Origin: Cylindrotheca closterium
Taxonomy: Eukaryota > Bacillariophyta > Bacillariophyceae > Bacillariales > Bacillariaceae
Direction: 5' to 3'
DNA: 64,000 nt
Assembly (NCBI GenBank): GCA_933822405.4
Contig: CAKOGP040002325.1
Location: forward strand, 1-64,000
Positions within the stretch are counted from its first letter, which is position 1, and every line of letters begins with the position of its first letter. The position numbers and the translations under genes were made by a program. Shown here piece by piece: positions 31,433 through 41,285 of this stretch. The notes beneath the pieces were generated by a model. It did no database searches. It saw only the letters and a program-made list of their open reading frames with translations, and was not told the DNA's origin.

Positions 31433-31964
31433 CATCCACATATTCTGTATCCATTGCCCTCGCCACTTTTGCCAACGCAGCCTTGTCATGATAATTATTC
31501 TGTGCCGCATCTGCTAGCCATTTTGCGATTCGCTCCGATGACATATTTGTGTTGTGTTTTATAGAAACTACTTCCTTTTGTATACAATCTCTCAAGTCGG
31601 GAGAGATGACAGTCGCTCCGTCAATCTCGTTCAATGATAAATCCTCCCAACGAAATCCAAAACCTCGAACCAAGAGGACATTGCCAAAGAATCGAAGTGA
31701 CAAAAGTCCACATGCCATTGCAAGTCTCGTAGCTCGAACATTTGCCAGTTGGCTCTTTTCCTCTCCTGCATCAGTAGGATTGTTGAAGTATGCATACAAT
31801 CCAGCAGTCTCATTTCGAGGCCTAAGTAGAGGGGTTTCCAAGTAATCCCTGTCGTGTATCAGTTGCTTGATGGAAGCTACGATGGAACCGGTATTGTCTA
31901 CAGTGATGGAATGTGCTTCGATATCTTTGGATTCATCGTGAGGAATCAGGATGACCCTTACCAT
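29951..31964 (-). CDS. MYND-type zinc finger protein with MSS51-like C-terminus
   Basis: Three exons were placed by hand: 30637-31964 extended one base to 30636, then 30479-30553, then 29951-30403. The introns are 82 bp (30554-30635, GTACGT...ACAAG) and 75 bp (30404-30478, GTAAGT...CCTAG), both phase 0. The product is 618 residues. Residues 1-130 match a diatom N-terminal region (MVRVILIPHDES). A long poly-Asp tract occupies about 177-190. A zinc finger starts at C231-x2-C234, followed by CADC, CCTEEKNC and a His/Cys pair. The C-terminus (about 370-618) has LTSWEDYYLLRG, SPVALLCTFPLTVYYS, LALNAGLYAYESW and FSDYNEY, the MSS51/ZMYND17-type domain. Yeast MSS51 activates COX1 translation; that role is not established here. 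An ATG at 32111 is an alternative start, disfavoured because 31965-32111 looks like leader. Confidence 0.85.
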
Positions 31965-32238
31965 TATAGTTGTATTTATTTTTTGGATACCGGTATATTT
32001 TGAGGTGTTGGGTTGAGTTCGACTCGTCCGAGCGCCAACGGAAGATGCAAGGCCCGTCGATGCTCGCGCAATCACATCCACGATCAAAACAATGTATTCC
32101 AAAGTATTCATTGTCGAGTTTGAAATACCATCAATAATTTGAATTGAATTGATTTGGTGGCTCACTGAAACTCTAGAAGACAAAACTACACATTATACTT
32201 CGGATAACTGCCTAGTTCATCTAATAAACTTGCTGCTG

Positions 32239-33713
32239 TTATTCGATTAGCTCCATGATGGCACGTCGACCGGCAACACTTTGAAACCTGCGGAACAAAA
32301 AGTAGAGGATGAGAGAGACTGGAAAGAGTCTATAGTACTGTGGATTGCCTCTTCCTCTGGTGGATAATGATACTTACATCAGTATGTGGTCATGTGGCGT
32401 TTCGGGAATGGTGTGCAATTCATGCCTTAGCACCGAGTTATTGGAGCTTCCAGGAGTAGAGTTACCACTACCAAAGTAGGCATTCAGGGCCGCAACATAG
32501 TAAAGGGCCCTCTCATGTCGATTATGACCTTGAAAGTCACGTGTTGCACACAAGTCGTCTTGATCCGTGTCGCCATATTCCCCAGTCAGATAGAAGACCT
32601 TGCGATTCGCATACCGATGGGCGACTTCTTCGTCGGACCCGCTCTTGATTCTCCGCGCCTTGTACGGAACTACCTCGTCCAACGCACCACCACGCTCGAG
32701 CCCCCAGGTCCACTGGTTGTAGTCGGGACACTTTTTGATTTGAGAGGCAGCCGGAACCTCCCAATGTGCTTCTACCTTATTACTATTGCCGTCCATCACC
32801 ACCACCATTCGTTTTTCGTTCAAGTAGCAATAGGATCGGGGATTCGCTACCACGGCCCGAATGTCCATAGAATAGCCAGGATCATCATTGATAGCAGTAG
32901 TAGTAGTAGCAGTAGTCCAAGAAGAAGGACGAATCATCTTGAATGCATTCGAAAGCAAGGCCCATCGCTGAACCAATTGACCACCAGCGGAATGTCCAAC
33001 AATTGACACTTGTCGTAGATTCGAAAAGCAACGAGTGTCTGTTCCTGGCGCCGTAAAAGAGACTAAATGCTCGACCAATCTGTCCACAGCTTCGTAGCTA
33101 CTAACGGGGGCATTCAAAGCATCCGCACCATAACGCCAACTATGACTGATTGCATACTTTGGTTGTTTCTCACTATTCTGCCAGTAAAGAAATTCAGTTG
33201 TGGTTTGATTTTGAAACTGATGCTGGTTCTTTCGTTTGTGTTTCATATCAGAGGGAGCCAAAAACCGCGGTGCAAGAATCAAGACACTGCCTCGATCCTT
33301 TTCTGGTATGAGTGAGTGAGCCACGCAGAAATAATCATCAGCGTTGCGTAACGATCCATGAATCATCACCAATGCTTTTCGGATTTGCGCCTTTGACGAA
33401 AGTGAAAATGCCTCATCTCATGTCTTACTTTGGGATTTTCGGGTCTGACAGCACAGGAAAATCCATAAGGACAGCCAGTTGCTTCGTCACAGCATTCACC
33501 GGTAGCGTCATCAGGATCTTTGTTATACCGCATGGAAATGCAGGAGGAAACTCCAGGTGTTGCGGAGGGGCAACAAGTAGCAAAATCTGGACAAACGCCA
33601 CCGCCGTCGCATTGCTTCCAACCTTTGACATTGGCAATAAAGAAAATCAGGAAGAAGATGAATCTACAGGCTGCTGACTTCACCTTGCAATCAGAAGGCA
33701 ATAAAGATAGCAT
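32239..33713 (-). CDS. Secreted alpha/beta hydrolase with granulin-like module, shortened copy
   Basis: This is a tandem paralogue of the gene at 33986. A three-exon model restores one frame: 33429-33713, 32378-33390 and 32239-32287 (448 residues). Intron 2 (32288-32377) falls at the same Met/Phe position as in the sister gene. Intron 1 would be only 38 bp (33391-33428, GTAAGA...TCAAAG), but its removal joins the reading frames exactly. A signal peptide (about 1-31) precedes a Cys-rich module (CPDFATCC, GECCDEATGCPYGFSC), then the hydrolase with MIHGSLRNADDYF, SWRYGADALNAP and nucleophile elbow GHSAGGQ. About 90 residues present in the sister, including its QPYCKID...RYEMCRIP segment, are absent. 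If the mini-intron is not spliced, the gene is frameshifted and dead. Confidence 0.7.
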
Positions 33714-33985
33714 AAGTGCTCTGAGATTGTCCACAGATTGAGGTTTTGTGCAGTGGTGTCATGTCATTGCTCGTGACAATTGTGTGCCATCATCATTTTT
33801 TCTTTCACGCGCATTCGCAAGTTTATGTTTTTTTCACTCGTCCAACCCTTTGGTCCATCGCAGCCGGTCCAACTAATCCAACAAATCCGACTTCTATTTG
33901 CAGCTCGCAGGTTGACTATTCGTTGCCAGCTACAGCATTTTATAAAGTTCATACCAGCAGAAGTCAAAATTGTACTAAATACACA

Positions 33986-35610
33986 TCATTTTGTAGTCAG
34001 TATTTCAATATCACCAAAAATAGCTTCTCGTCCAGCAGCACTTTGAAACCTAAACCGGGAAAAATTGAAAGTGAGCACATTGCAAGTCCACCAACAATGT
34101 GAATCCAATCCAATTCGAAATAGACTTACATCAGCAGATGATCGTGCGGTGATTCTGGAATGGTGTGTAGTTCGTGATTCAAATCATCAGCAATGGTTCC
34201 ATTATTCTCTTTCACGTAGGCTTTCAGAGCTCCAAAGTAGTGGAGGGCTCTCTCGTGTCGAGTCTTCCCCTGCAGTTCATAGGTAGCACAATGGTCTTTT
34301 TGTTTAATGACATCGTATTCTCCCGTCAAATAAAAGACTTTCTGGCGCACATATTTGTCTGCCAATTCCTTTGGCGTCATCTCCTTCAATCGACGAACCT
34401 TGTAAGGAACCACTGGATCCAAGGTACCACCATCTTGCAATCCCCAATTCCATTGGTCATAGTCAGGGCAATGCTCCAGTTCTTTGGCCGATGGATAGTC
34501 AAAACGAGTTTTGTTGGTGCTTTCTTTATTCTTGTATATTATCATTCGTTTGCCATTCAAGTAGCAATAGGATCGAGGATTGGCCGCCACGGTCCGAATC
34601 TCCACGTTTTGTTGCGAGGACGTGATAATCTTGGAAAGCAATGCCCAACGATGAACGACTTGACCGCCTGCCGAATGTCCAGCAACAGTCACTAGTTTCA
34701 GATTGGGGAAAATTTGTCGCTGATTCATGGTAGCGGTGAGGTATTCCACTAATCGATCAATTGCCTCATAACTACTGACAGGAGCATTCAAAGCATCTGC
34801 GCCGTACCGCCAGCTATGTGCCATGGGATATTTCGGAGGAGCCTCGTCCTCTTGCCAAATCAAAAAGTTTTTGTTTTTGATGTCAGTGCTATTGTTGAGA
34901 TCCACCGGTGCCAAAAACTTTGGGGCAATCACCAAGACACTGTCCCGTTCGCCTTCTGGTACCAATGACAGCGCCACACAAAAGTAGTCTTCGGCAGTCC
35001 GTCCCGATCCATGAATCATGATCAATACCTTCTGAATCTTATCGCCATCAAATTGGAACAAATCCCCATGACTAGAATAGTAGGCGAGTTGAAAATAAGT
35101 ATCCGATTTCAATGGGTGGTGGTGGCCGCGTAGCTCATTTTGATGATCATGTTGATTCGGTTGCTCTTGTGCGTGTGGTACAATGGGAAAGCCATGCATA
35201 ATAATCATGGATGGATCTGGTATCCGACACATCTCGTACCGTGGTTGATCATGGAACAAGTCCGTCGGTGGATTTTGCTTGTCAATCTTGCAGTAAGGCT
35301 GTTCCTGAAGACTTACTATTTCATCATCTGAAGTCCGAACCGCACAAGCAAAACCATATGGACAGGCGGTGGTTTCATCACAACATTGGCCCGTAGCATT
35401 TAATGGATCTTTTCCATGCCGTGTCGAAATGCAAGCAGGGGGGCTTCCAGGGACCGAGGAGGGGCAACAAGTCGCAAATTCTGGGCATATGCCCCCTCCT
35501 TGGCATTGTTTCCAAGCTTGTGTTGTTGGAGTCGTCCAAAGAAGCAACGAAATCAACAATGATGGCAACGCTGACGGGGCGGAAGTACCAGCGAAATTTG
35601 TGGTTGTCAT
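33986..35610 (-). CDS. Secreted alpha/beta hydrolase with granulin-like module
   Basis: The exons are 34130-35610 and 33986-34049; the 80-bp intron (34050-34129) begins GTAAGT and ends GTTTAG, giving 514 residues. A signal peptide at 1-32 precedes a nine-cysteine module (residues 36-89) with spacing C-x5-C-x5-CC-x10-C-x15-CC-x5-C-x5-C, close to the granulin pattern CC-x-D-x3-CP-x-G-x2-C. A linker carries two more cysteines. The alpha/beta hydrolase domain starts near 190: oxyanion segment LIMIHGSGRTAEDYF, SWRYGADALNAPVSSYEA, nucleophile Ser313 in VAGHSAGGQ, and a late catalytic-His candidate in HELHTIPESPHDH. Such hydrolases act on esters or polyesters; the substrate here is unknown. It is a tandem duplicate of the gene to its left. 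Confidence 0.85.
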
Positions 35611-36249
35611 CGTAGTGCCATGCGAGGAAAACCGTCAACTACATGTAAGAGGGCTGGCTGTATTACGTCTATATAAAATACAACGATCTGTGTTCTGTGT
35701 GTTATGTTCTGACCGCAAACACTACAGAAGTACCTTTGATGTAATACACATTCGACATCAATCGCTTCAAGCCGCAGATTGCAACAAAGTCACCGTGCAC
35801 TTGAGAGTTAAAGGATCCGATGATAAACATAAACTACAAATACTACTACTCGTTTGGATGATTGATCGATATAACTTAGTCTAGTATACGCAGCATGATG
35901 CATCGTCATTATTAGGCAAACATACAAAGTTGGAATAGAAAGGATCAAGTCCCTCTTGAAAGGGAGGTGATCATGCTTCGGATATAGTTGGATTCGTGAT
36001 GGCGACATCAGAATCCAATTGAAATGGAATGGCTTGCCATCAATTTCTTCCAGTCCAGACTACTTTGTCACAATCGTCCATGTTGGGAGAATCATCGTAG
36101 ACTTGAAATCGGGGAGCAGTGGAAAGACTATCGGCACGATTGGCGGTTGTGTTGGCATACCACAGGCGCAAACTGAGCCGGAAACATTAATGTTTCCATT
36201 GCCGGTACCATCACCATCATTTCCCCTGGTACTTGTACTGTTGTGTTTT
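35611..36249. other. Intergenic
   Basis: Promoter side of the hydrolase gene and 3' flank of the RS-rich membrane protein. A 171-codon plus-strand frame crossing 35369-35884 is largely the antisense of the hydrolase signal and cysteine region, so it is not considered real. Confidence 0.4.
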
Positions 36250-36723
36250 CTACGGTGTAAGCGTGCTCGAATTCATGCGCACTTTACGCATCCGATAGAT
36301 CACTGCCATAGCAAGTCCCGCGATCATTAGAAGACTGAAGAAGCAAATGAGTCGTCTCTTTTTCCTCGCGAATTTGTCAGTGTGGTTCTCGTCGATTGTG
36401 GTTTGTTCATCCGATTCAGTGACTTGCACGACGCCCCCAAATACGGCTTGTTCCTCGTCTTTCGCTGGTGGCATAGCGGGAGGAGCTTCAACAACTTCGG
36501 CCGCAATGGTTTCAGCTTCGAGGGGAGTATCTGTATCAGCGCTAGTCAAGCTGCGTTCACTGCTGCGAGATTTATGGCGACGACGACGTCTACCGCTAGA
36601 TTGGCTATGCCCTGAGGGTCTCGACAAGGCATCGTCGTCATCTGGCGTCCTTGATCGTCTGGATCCCCTGGATCGGTTCCTTCTTGATGACCTCTTCCTT
36701 TCAGAGTGATTTGATTCTTCCAT
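36250..36723 (-). CDS. RS-rich single-pass membrane protein, hypothetical
   Basis: A 157-residue protein with an Arg/Ser-rich N-terminal third (SERKRSSRRNRSRGSRRSR), an acidic middle, a basic stop-transfer-like KFARKKRRL and one transmembrane helix (about 126-145, ICFFSLLMIAGLAMAVI), followed by a short basic tail. The layout suggests a tail-proximal anchored protein with a large cytosolic disordered part. No family is recognised. The start is the ATG at 36723. It is divergent from the aminotransferase gene. Confidence 0.6.
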   Translation of the reverse strand: MEESNHSERKRSSRRNRSRGSRRSRTPDDDDALSRPSGHSQSSGRRRRRHKSRSSERSLTSADTDTPLEAETIAAEVVEAPPAMPPAKDEEQAVFGGVVQVTESDEQTTIDENHTDKFARKKRRLICFFSLLMIAGLAMAVIYRMRKVRMNSSTLTP

Positions 36724-37066
36724 TCTGTGATGTTGTTGTCAACTCAATAACAATGCCTATAAAACTAAGAAACTCTCTTTTTTGGTAGATGTGACCCTCC
36801 GCCAGTCACAAATAATTTTGCTTCGCTTAATTTCTGCGCTAGTGAGACACGGAAGTTGCACCCAACTACGTACAGCGTACCTGGTACGAGTACCGTAGAG
36901 GAGGTCATCAGTTATACGGTATAACGACCAGACTTGAAGAAAAAAAAACGGTAGAAATTCTGCCTTCTCCCTCACTTTCATTCTACCCTCCCTCCTTTAC
37001 GCATGACATATTCGTACCGATAATCTGTCTGACAATATAACATCGCAAAATAGTCATTGTCTTACC
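36724..37066. promoter_or_regulatory. Divergent promoter region
   Basis: A 343-bp interval between divergent start codons. It holds a dense cluster of GTAC-centred motifs at 36868-36925 (GTACAGCGTACCTGGTACGA, then GTACCGTAG and TACGGTATAACG). No gene is seen. Confidence 0.5.
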
Positions 37067-38545
37067 ATGCCAAAAGGAGGGCGACGTACCACAAGTCATT
37101 GCCTCGGCAACTGTCCTTCTTGGTTATCAATCACCATACTATTTCTCACTGTCACATCCAAATATCATCATGTCGGTGCTTTCGTCATCAGACAAAGCCA
37201 ACCTATGAATCGTCATCATCGGCTTCCACTGACAGCATTGCGCAATGATGCCAATGTCTTTGCGTCACGACTGGATGGATTGGACGCGCCTACCGTCTGG
37301 CATGAGTTTTCACCCTTGGCTCAAGAATACGAGTCCATCAATTTGGGGCAAGGCTTTCCCGATTGGAATCCTCCTGATTTTTGCATTGATGCCATGAGAC
37401 AAGCAACGGACCCCAAGTTCAACAGAAATGCCAATCAATATGCCCGTTCCTATGCGCACCTACCATTGGCCAATGTTTTGGCAGAAGGGTATTCCAAAAA
37501 ATGGAATCGAGAAATCAATCCAGCCACTCAAATTGCCACGGCCTCTGGTGTCACAAATGTTTTGTATTGTGCCTTGCAAGGACTGATTGACAAGGGTGAT
37601 GAAGTTTTGCTGTTGGAACCCGCGTTTGACATTTACTCTTCCCAAGTCAACATGGCTGGTGGAACTTGTGTCTATTGTCCACTGCGACCTGATCTAACAA
37701 GTAAAGGAACCGCCTCGGATGTCTTTACCCTGGACATGGACGAGCTTCGCAGCAAGATAACTGACAAGACCAAGGTTTTGATTCTAAACACGCCGCACAA
37801 TCCAACCGGCAAAATGTTCAGTTTGAAGGAACTACGAGAGATTGCACAAACTGTCTTGGAGCATCCAAATCTTATTGTCATTTCGGATGAAGTTTACGAA
37901 CACATTGTCTTTGATACGAAAGAGGAACCACACTTGAGCATCGCCAGTATTGATGACGGCATTCTGTGGGACCGCACATTGACCATGTCCTCTTCTGGCA
38001 AAACATTTTCCTGTACGGGTTGGAAAGTGGGTTGGGCCATTGGACCGCCTCATCTGGTAAAGGCAGTCACGGCCATTCAACAGTGGGTAAACTTTTCTTC
38101 CGCGACACCCACTCAAGATGCAATTGCGCTTTCCCTGCAACAAGCCAAGGAACCCTATCAGGGATTCGATAATTACTACGAATGGTTAGCTAATGAATAT
38201 GAACGGAAGAGGGGCTTGCTGACAAAGGCACTTCAGGGGGCAGGAATGAATTCGATCACGCCACCGGGAGGATTCTTCATCATGGCAGACACTAGTCAGA
38301 TTGACTTTCCATATGAAACGATTGCGAAGCAGCCTTCCGAAGCCATGCCTTCTGCTCAAATGCCACGAGACTGGGCACTGAGTCGGTGGTTGACCCAAGA
38401 AGTTGGAGTGACGGCCATTCCACCGTCAGCCTTTTACTCGGAATCCAATATTCATTTGGCCAAGGATACCTTACGGTTTGCCTTTTGCAAAGGCGATGAC
38501 ACCATCTTGGAGGCTGGAAGGAGATTGAACGTCTACTTTTCATAG
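37067..38545 (+). CDS. Kynurenine aminotransferase-like, possibly plastid-targeted
   Basis: This fold-type I PLP aminotransferase is of the kynurenine/glutamine transaminase group. It has 492 residues in a single exon. The core has NLGQGFPDW, the Asn245 substrate/PLP contact in NTPHNPTG, Asp274 in ISDEVYEH and the PLP lysine Lys312 in SSSGKTFSCTGWKVGW. An ALFYSE-like PPSAFYSE and the Arg of LRFAFCKGD complete the site. The extra N-terminus (1-60) carries a hydrophobic segment at about 19-31 followed by HHVGAFV, with Phe39, then a Ser/Arg/His-rich acidic-poor stretch. That resembles the diatom bipartite plastid presequence with its ASAFAP-type motif. Plastid import is inferred. Substrate range (kynurenine, Gln, Met, Phe) cannot be decided from the sequence. 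Confidence 0.88.
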   Translation: MPKGGRRTTSHCLGNCPSWLSITILFLTVTSKYHHVGAFVIRQSQPMNRHHRLPLTALRNDANVFASRLDGLDAPTVWHEFSPLAQEYESINLGQGFPDWNPPDFCIDAMRQATDPKFNRNANQYARSYAHLPLANVLAEGYSKKWNREINPATQIATASGVTNVLYCALQGLIDKGDEVLLLEPAFDIYSSQVNMAGGTCVYCPLRPDLTSKGTASDVFTLDMDELRSKITDKTKVLILNTPHNPTGKMFSLKELREIAQTVLEHPNLIVISDEVYEHIVFDTKEEPHLSIASIDDGILWDRTLTMSSSGKTFSCTGWKVGWAIGPPHLVKAVTAIQQWVNFSSATPTQDAIALSLQQAKEPYQGFDNYYEWLANEYERKRGLLTKALQGAGMNSITPPGGFFIMADTSQIDFPYETIAKQPSEAMPSAQMPRDWALSRWLTQEVGVTAIPPSAFYSESNIHLAKDTLRFAFCKGDDTILEAGRRLNVYFS

Positions 38546-38795
38546 CCTAGTAGGAATATAGATAGAATAGCTAACGCTAGCTAAAGGAAGAATTGTATAA
38601 ATACGTTATGCTGGAAGGTTACGGTACTGTACGTGATAGATATCTACCATTGCAATTGTGATTGGAGGTTCAGTTGAAGTTTGACAGTCTGTCACTCGCG
38701 CGTTATCGCCAATTCATATTGCGCGGCGGGAGCGATGACGATGACGTGATGACGACGATGAGATTCTTCGTCGATTCGTCGGCATCTCATCATCA
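38546..38795. other. Short intergenic region
   Basis: This 250-bp spacer contains ACGGTACTGTACGTG near 38622 and a GATGACGATGACGTGATGACGA repeat near 38733-38757 with TGACGT cores. Confidence 0.4.
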
Positions 38796-39422
38796 ATGAC
38801 CTCTTGTCCTTTGGTTCGCAATCAATTCATCAGACTGGAAGCTGCACTTTCAATGCACACAATACCGATATTTTCTTCAGCGGCACTGCCACAACCATGG
38901 GATGAAAAGAGTGAAGCAACAACACCCAACAAACGATACAACCATCGCGCCACGCCGAACCAGCATACCACTACCTCAATGACTGCTACTGTTTCAGCGC
39001 TGAATGCCAATCAGACTGCGATACCTACATCTCCAATGCATCAAAGCCTTCCTGTCAAGAGGCATTGTTCTGAATCTGTGTGGAACACACGACAGGCGCA
39101 AGATCATCAACAATTGATGATGGCATTTCAACGCAATCAAAAAGAGCATGATGGTGCACATTCTTTCCAGTCCGCTGCTCGGAAACGAGCCTACCAGGGA
39201 GATTTACAGCAAACATCATTTCAACAGATGGAGTATACATCATCATCCGTAGAGAGAATTGTCAAGAAGAGTCGTCTGGAAGCATCATCATCATCTTTGG
39301 ATACCATGAGATGTGACGATGATGAAGCTGTATCCGAGACCATGTTGACGCAAGGCGAATCACCATCATCCCCGTCGATGCAAGATGCGGAAGAAGTGTG
39401 GAACTTCATTGGGATCGGATAA
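38796..39422 (+). CDS. Hypothetical polar protein, 208 residues
   Basis: An ATG-started frame encoding a Gln/Ser/Thr-rich, probably disordered protein with a basic-acidic pattern (VKRHC, RKRAY, IVKKSR, then an acidic Ser-rich C-terminus ending in EEVWNFIGIG). The C-terminal hydrophobic tip and KKSR patch recall small transcription co-regulators, but no domain is recognised. The coding nature is supported by uninterrupted length and amino-acid bias typical of diatom nuclear proteins. Confidence 0.5.
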   Translation: MTSCPLVRNQFIRLEAALSMHTIPIFSSAALPQPWDEKSEATTPNKRYNHRATPNQHTTTSMTATVSALNANQTAIPTSPMHQSLPVKRHCSESVWNTRQAQDHQQLMMAFQRNQKEHDGAHSFQSAARKRAYQGDLQQTSFQQMEYTSSSVERIVKKSRLEASSSSLDTMRCDDDEAVSETMLTQGESPSSPSMQDAEEVWNFIGIG

Positions 39423-40910
39423 AACTACGTTCTGAAACTGCTCGCTAGTAGATGGGGGCTTTGTCGATGATGCTTCATCGCTCTGGAAGAATGAGACAGT
39501 CATTATCATCACAGAGGGATAAAGAATAAGAAGCCCCACCTCCTAAGCAACACAGATACGACTGTGACAATTACGACGCCCCCCGCTATTTCAGTGATAG
39601 AAACACTTTTACTTCAAAATCTCCTTATGAAAAAGACTGCTGAAAAAAATGAGATACCGTTTAATCCCGAGACAGAGACGACAGTCCCGTCCATGCCCCG
39701 TGTTCTTTGGAAATTGGGACGAGCAATCGTTTGTTGCATCGAGCATCCTCCGTTTCAAAAACTTCAACAATGTAGTAGACGCTTTTTGCTGTTGGTGCTC
39801 ACTGATGACTTGCTCGTCGCAAAATCTGTATATAGTTCCAGCCTTTTGGGACCAGGTCCCTCACCTTTGTCTAATAGATTAGCGAATCATAGAATTGAAC
39901 CTATTTGACTCCTTCGAGTGAACGTGTTCCTAATTGTTCGACCAGAACGATTGGAGACGATTTATCAACTTCTTCATCAGAGGAATGAATCCGTCGGCGG
40001 TGAGTTTGGCATGATGACTACACATCGTGATGATTATGATGATGATTTATGAGCCCAAAGAATATAGTATGCAACATAAGCGTCCTGGAATATTGATGTC
40101 ATAGCAATGAAATCACTGTCTTTCATGGCATTGACAAGCTTGGCCTTGAGTGAGCGACATATGATCATCCGAACGCAAGCCTTTCTAGGCGATGGCTCGT
40201 CCTCAGCTCTCGGAACAATGCTGCTTTCCAGAAAGTAGCCGTGGTGAATATAGCATTGCTAGGGAAAGGAAGCAGATTGAAAAGCTTGTACTAGGTTACA
40301 GGACAAATTCTTCAGTCGCATTTTTGCGACTCAATTGTCTCTTTCGGCATCTTGTGATGCGCGTCACAGGAGACCTCCGTCTTTCATCGATACATATGCA
40401 GGAGACGACCTAAGAAAGTAGCATTTCTGTTCAATCAGCGCGAGTGCCACCGGTGAAACCCTCACTCGGTACTTGACCCTTTCTTTCATTCGCCAAAACA
40501 ATTCAGACTATTGTTTACGTCGTTTCGTTTCACAATGAACGTCACCCAGTGTTCGTCTACGAAACTTGAGGCCTTCCGCACTCGCAACAATGACATCTTT
40601 GCCTTTACAGCATCTTATGTCTGGTTTTCTTACCATTTGCAGACCCTATCCTTTATATTTTCATACATTGCAAATCTTCGCGTTATAGTACCTAGATAAA
40701 GCTATCGGGAGGATGATTCGATTTTTAAAGTCAGTCCACTTTTTACTAAAAAATTGACTTCACCACAGTCCAGGTGGTATCCAATTTTGGATTATTTCCT
40801 AGTTCGTACCATACCGGAAGGTCGGTACCATACGAGTCAGTCGGTGCGCCCGTCCACAACACGATGGGAGTGGTGAGTGAGTGGTGAGGAACGAGCAAGA
40901 GTCTCCAAGC

Positions 40911-40957
40911 GGGTGTTTGCCTGAGCTCAAAGTGGGTGTTTGCCTGAGCTCAAAAGT
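40911..40957. repeat. 23-bp tandem duplication
   Basis: GGGTGTTTGCCTGAGCTCAA plus AGT occurs twice in succession, the second copy with one extra A. Confidence 0.9.
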
Positions 40958-41148
40958 ACCGATACTATTATACGATAACTTCGTGTCTCTGCTACTATAG
41001 AAAATTAACATTTCTACAGGAACGCACCACAACGTGCAACGCACGCAATTTAAATGTCCGTTAATAGTTAAAAATGGTTTTATTGGAAAACGTTAAGTGT
41101 CCGTTTCCATTTTAGCGCGGGCGCACTGTGGAAATCGGGCATACCCCG

Positions 41149-41285
41149 TGCGTCAATTTGACGCAAAAACGGGCACGCCCCGCGTCAAATTAACGCAAAT
41201 CTGCGTCAAATTTACGCAAACTCAAGAAATTGCGTCAATCCCGCGTCAAACAGGTGCAGTTGCGTCAATCCCGCGTCAAACTCAA
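41149..41285. repeat. TGCGTCAA palindromic repeat array
   Basis: TGCGTCAATTTGACGCA (41149-41165), GCGTCAAATTAACGCA (41181-41196) and TGCGTCAAATTTACGCA (41202-41218) are near-perfect inverted repeats. They are followed by two identical copies of TTGCGTCAATCCCGCGTCAA about 30 bp apart (41230, 41260). The design, short palindromes in a short array, parallels the GAGTTATAACTC arrays at 0.5-1.8 kb, though the motif differs. No opposing array was found nearby. Confidence 0.8.

Noticed and set aside
31965..32183. N-terminal extension of the MYND/MSS51-like protein
   Set aside because: The frame begins with TTG; the internal ATG at 32111 precedes AT-rich leader-like sequence without homology, so 31964 is preferred.
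39880..39960. tRNA-like GGTTCAATTC on the minus strand
   Set aside because: No matching acceptor stem, anticodon stem or D-arm could be folded around it.
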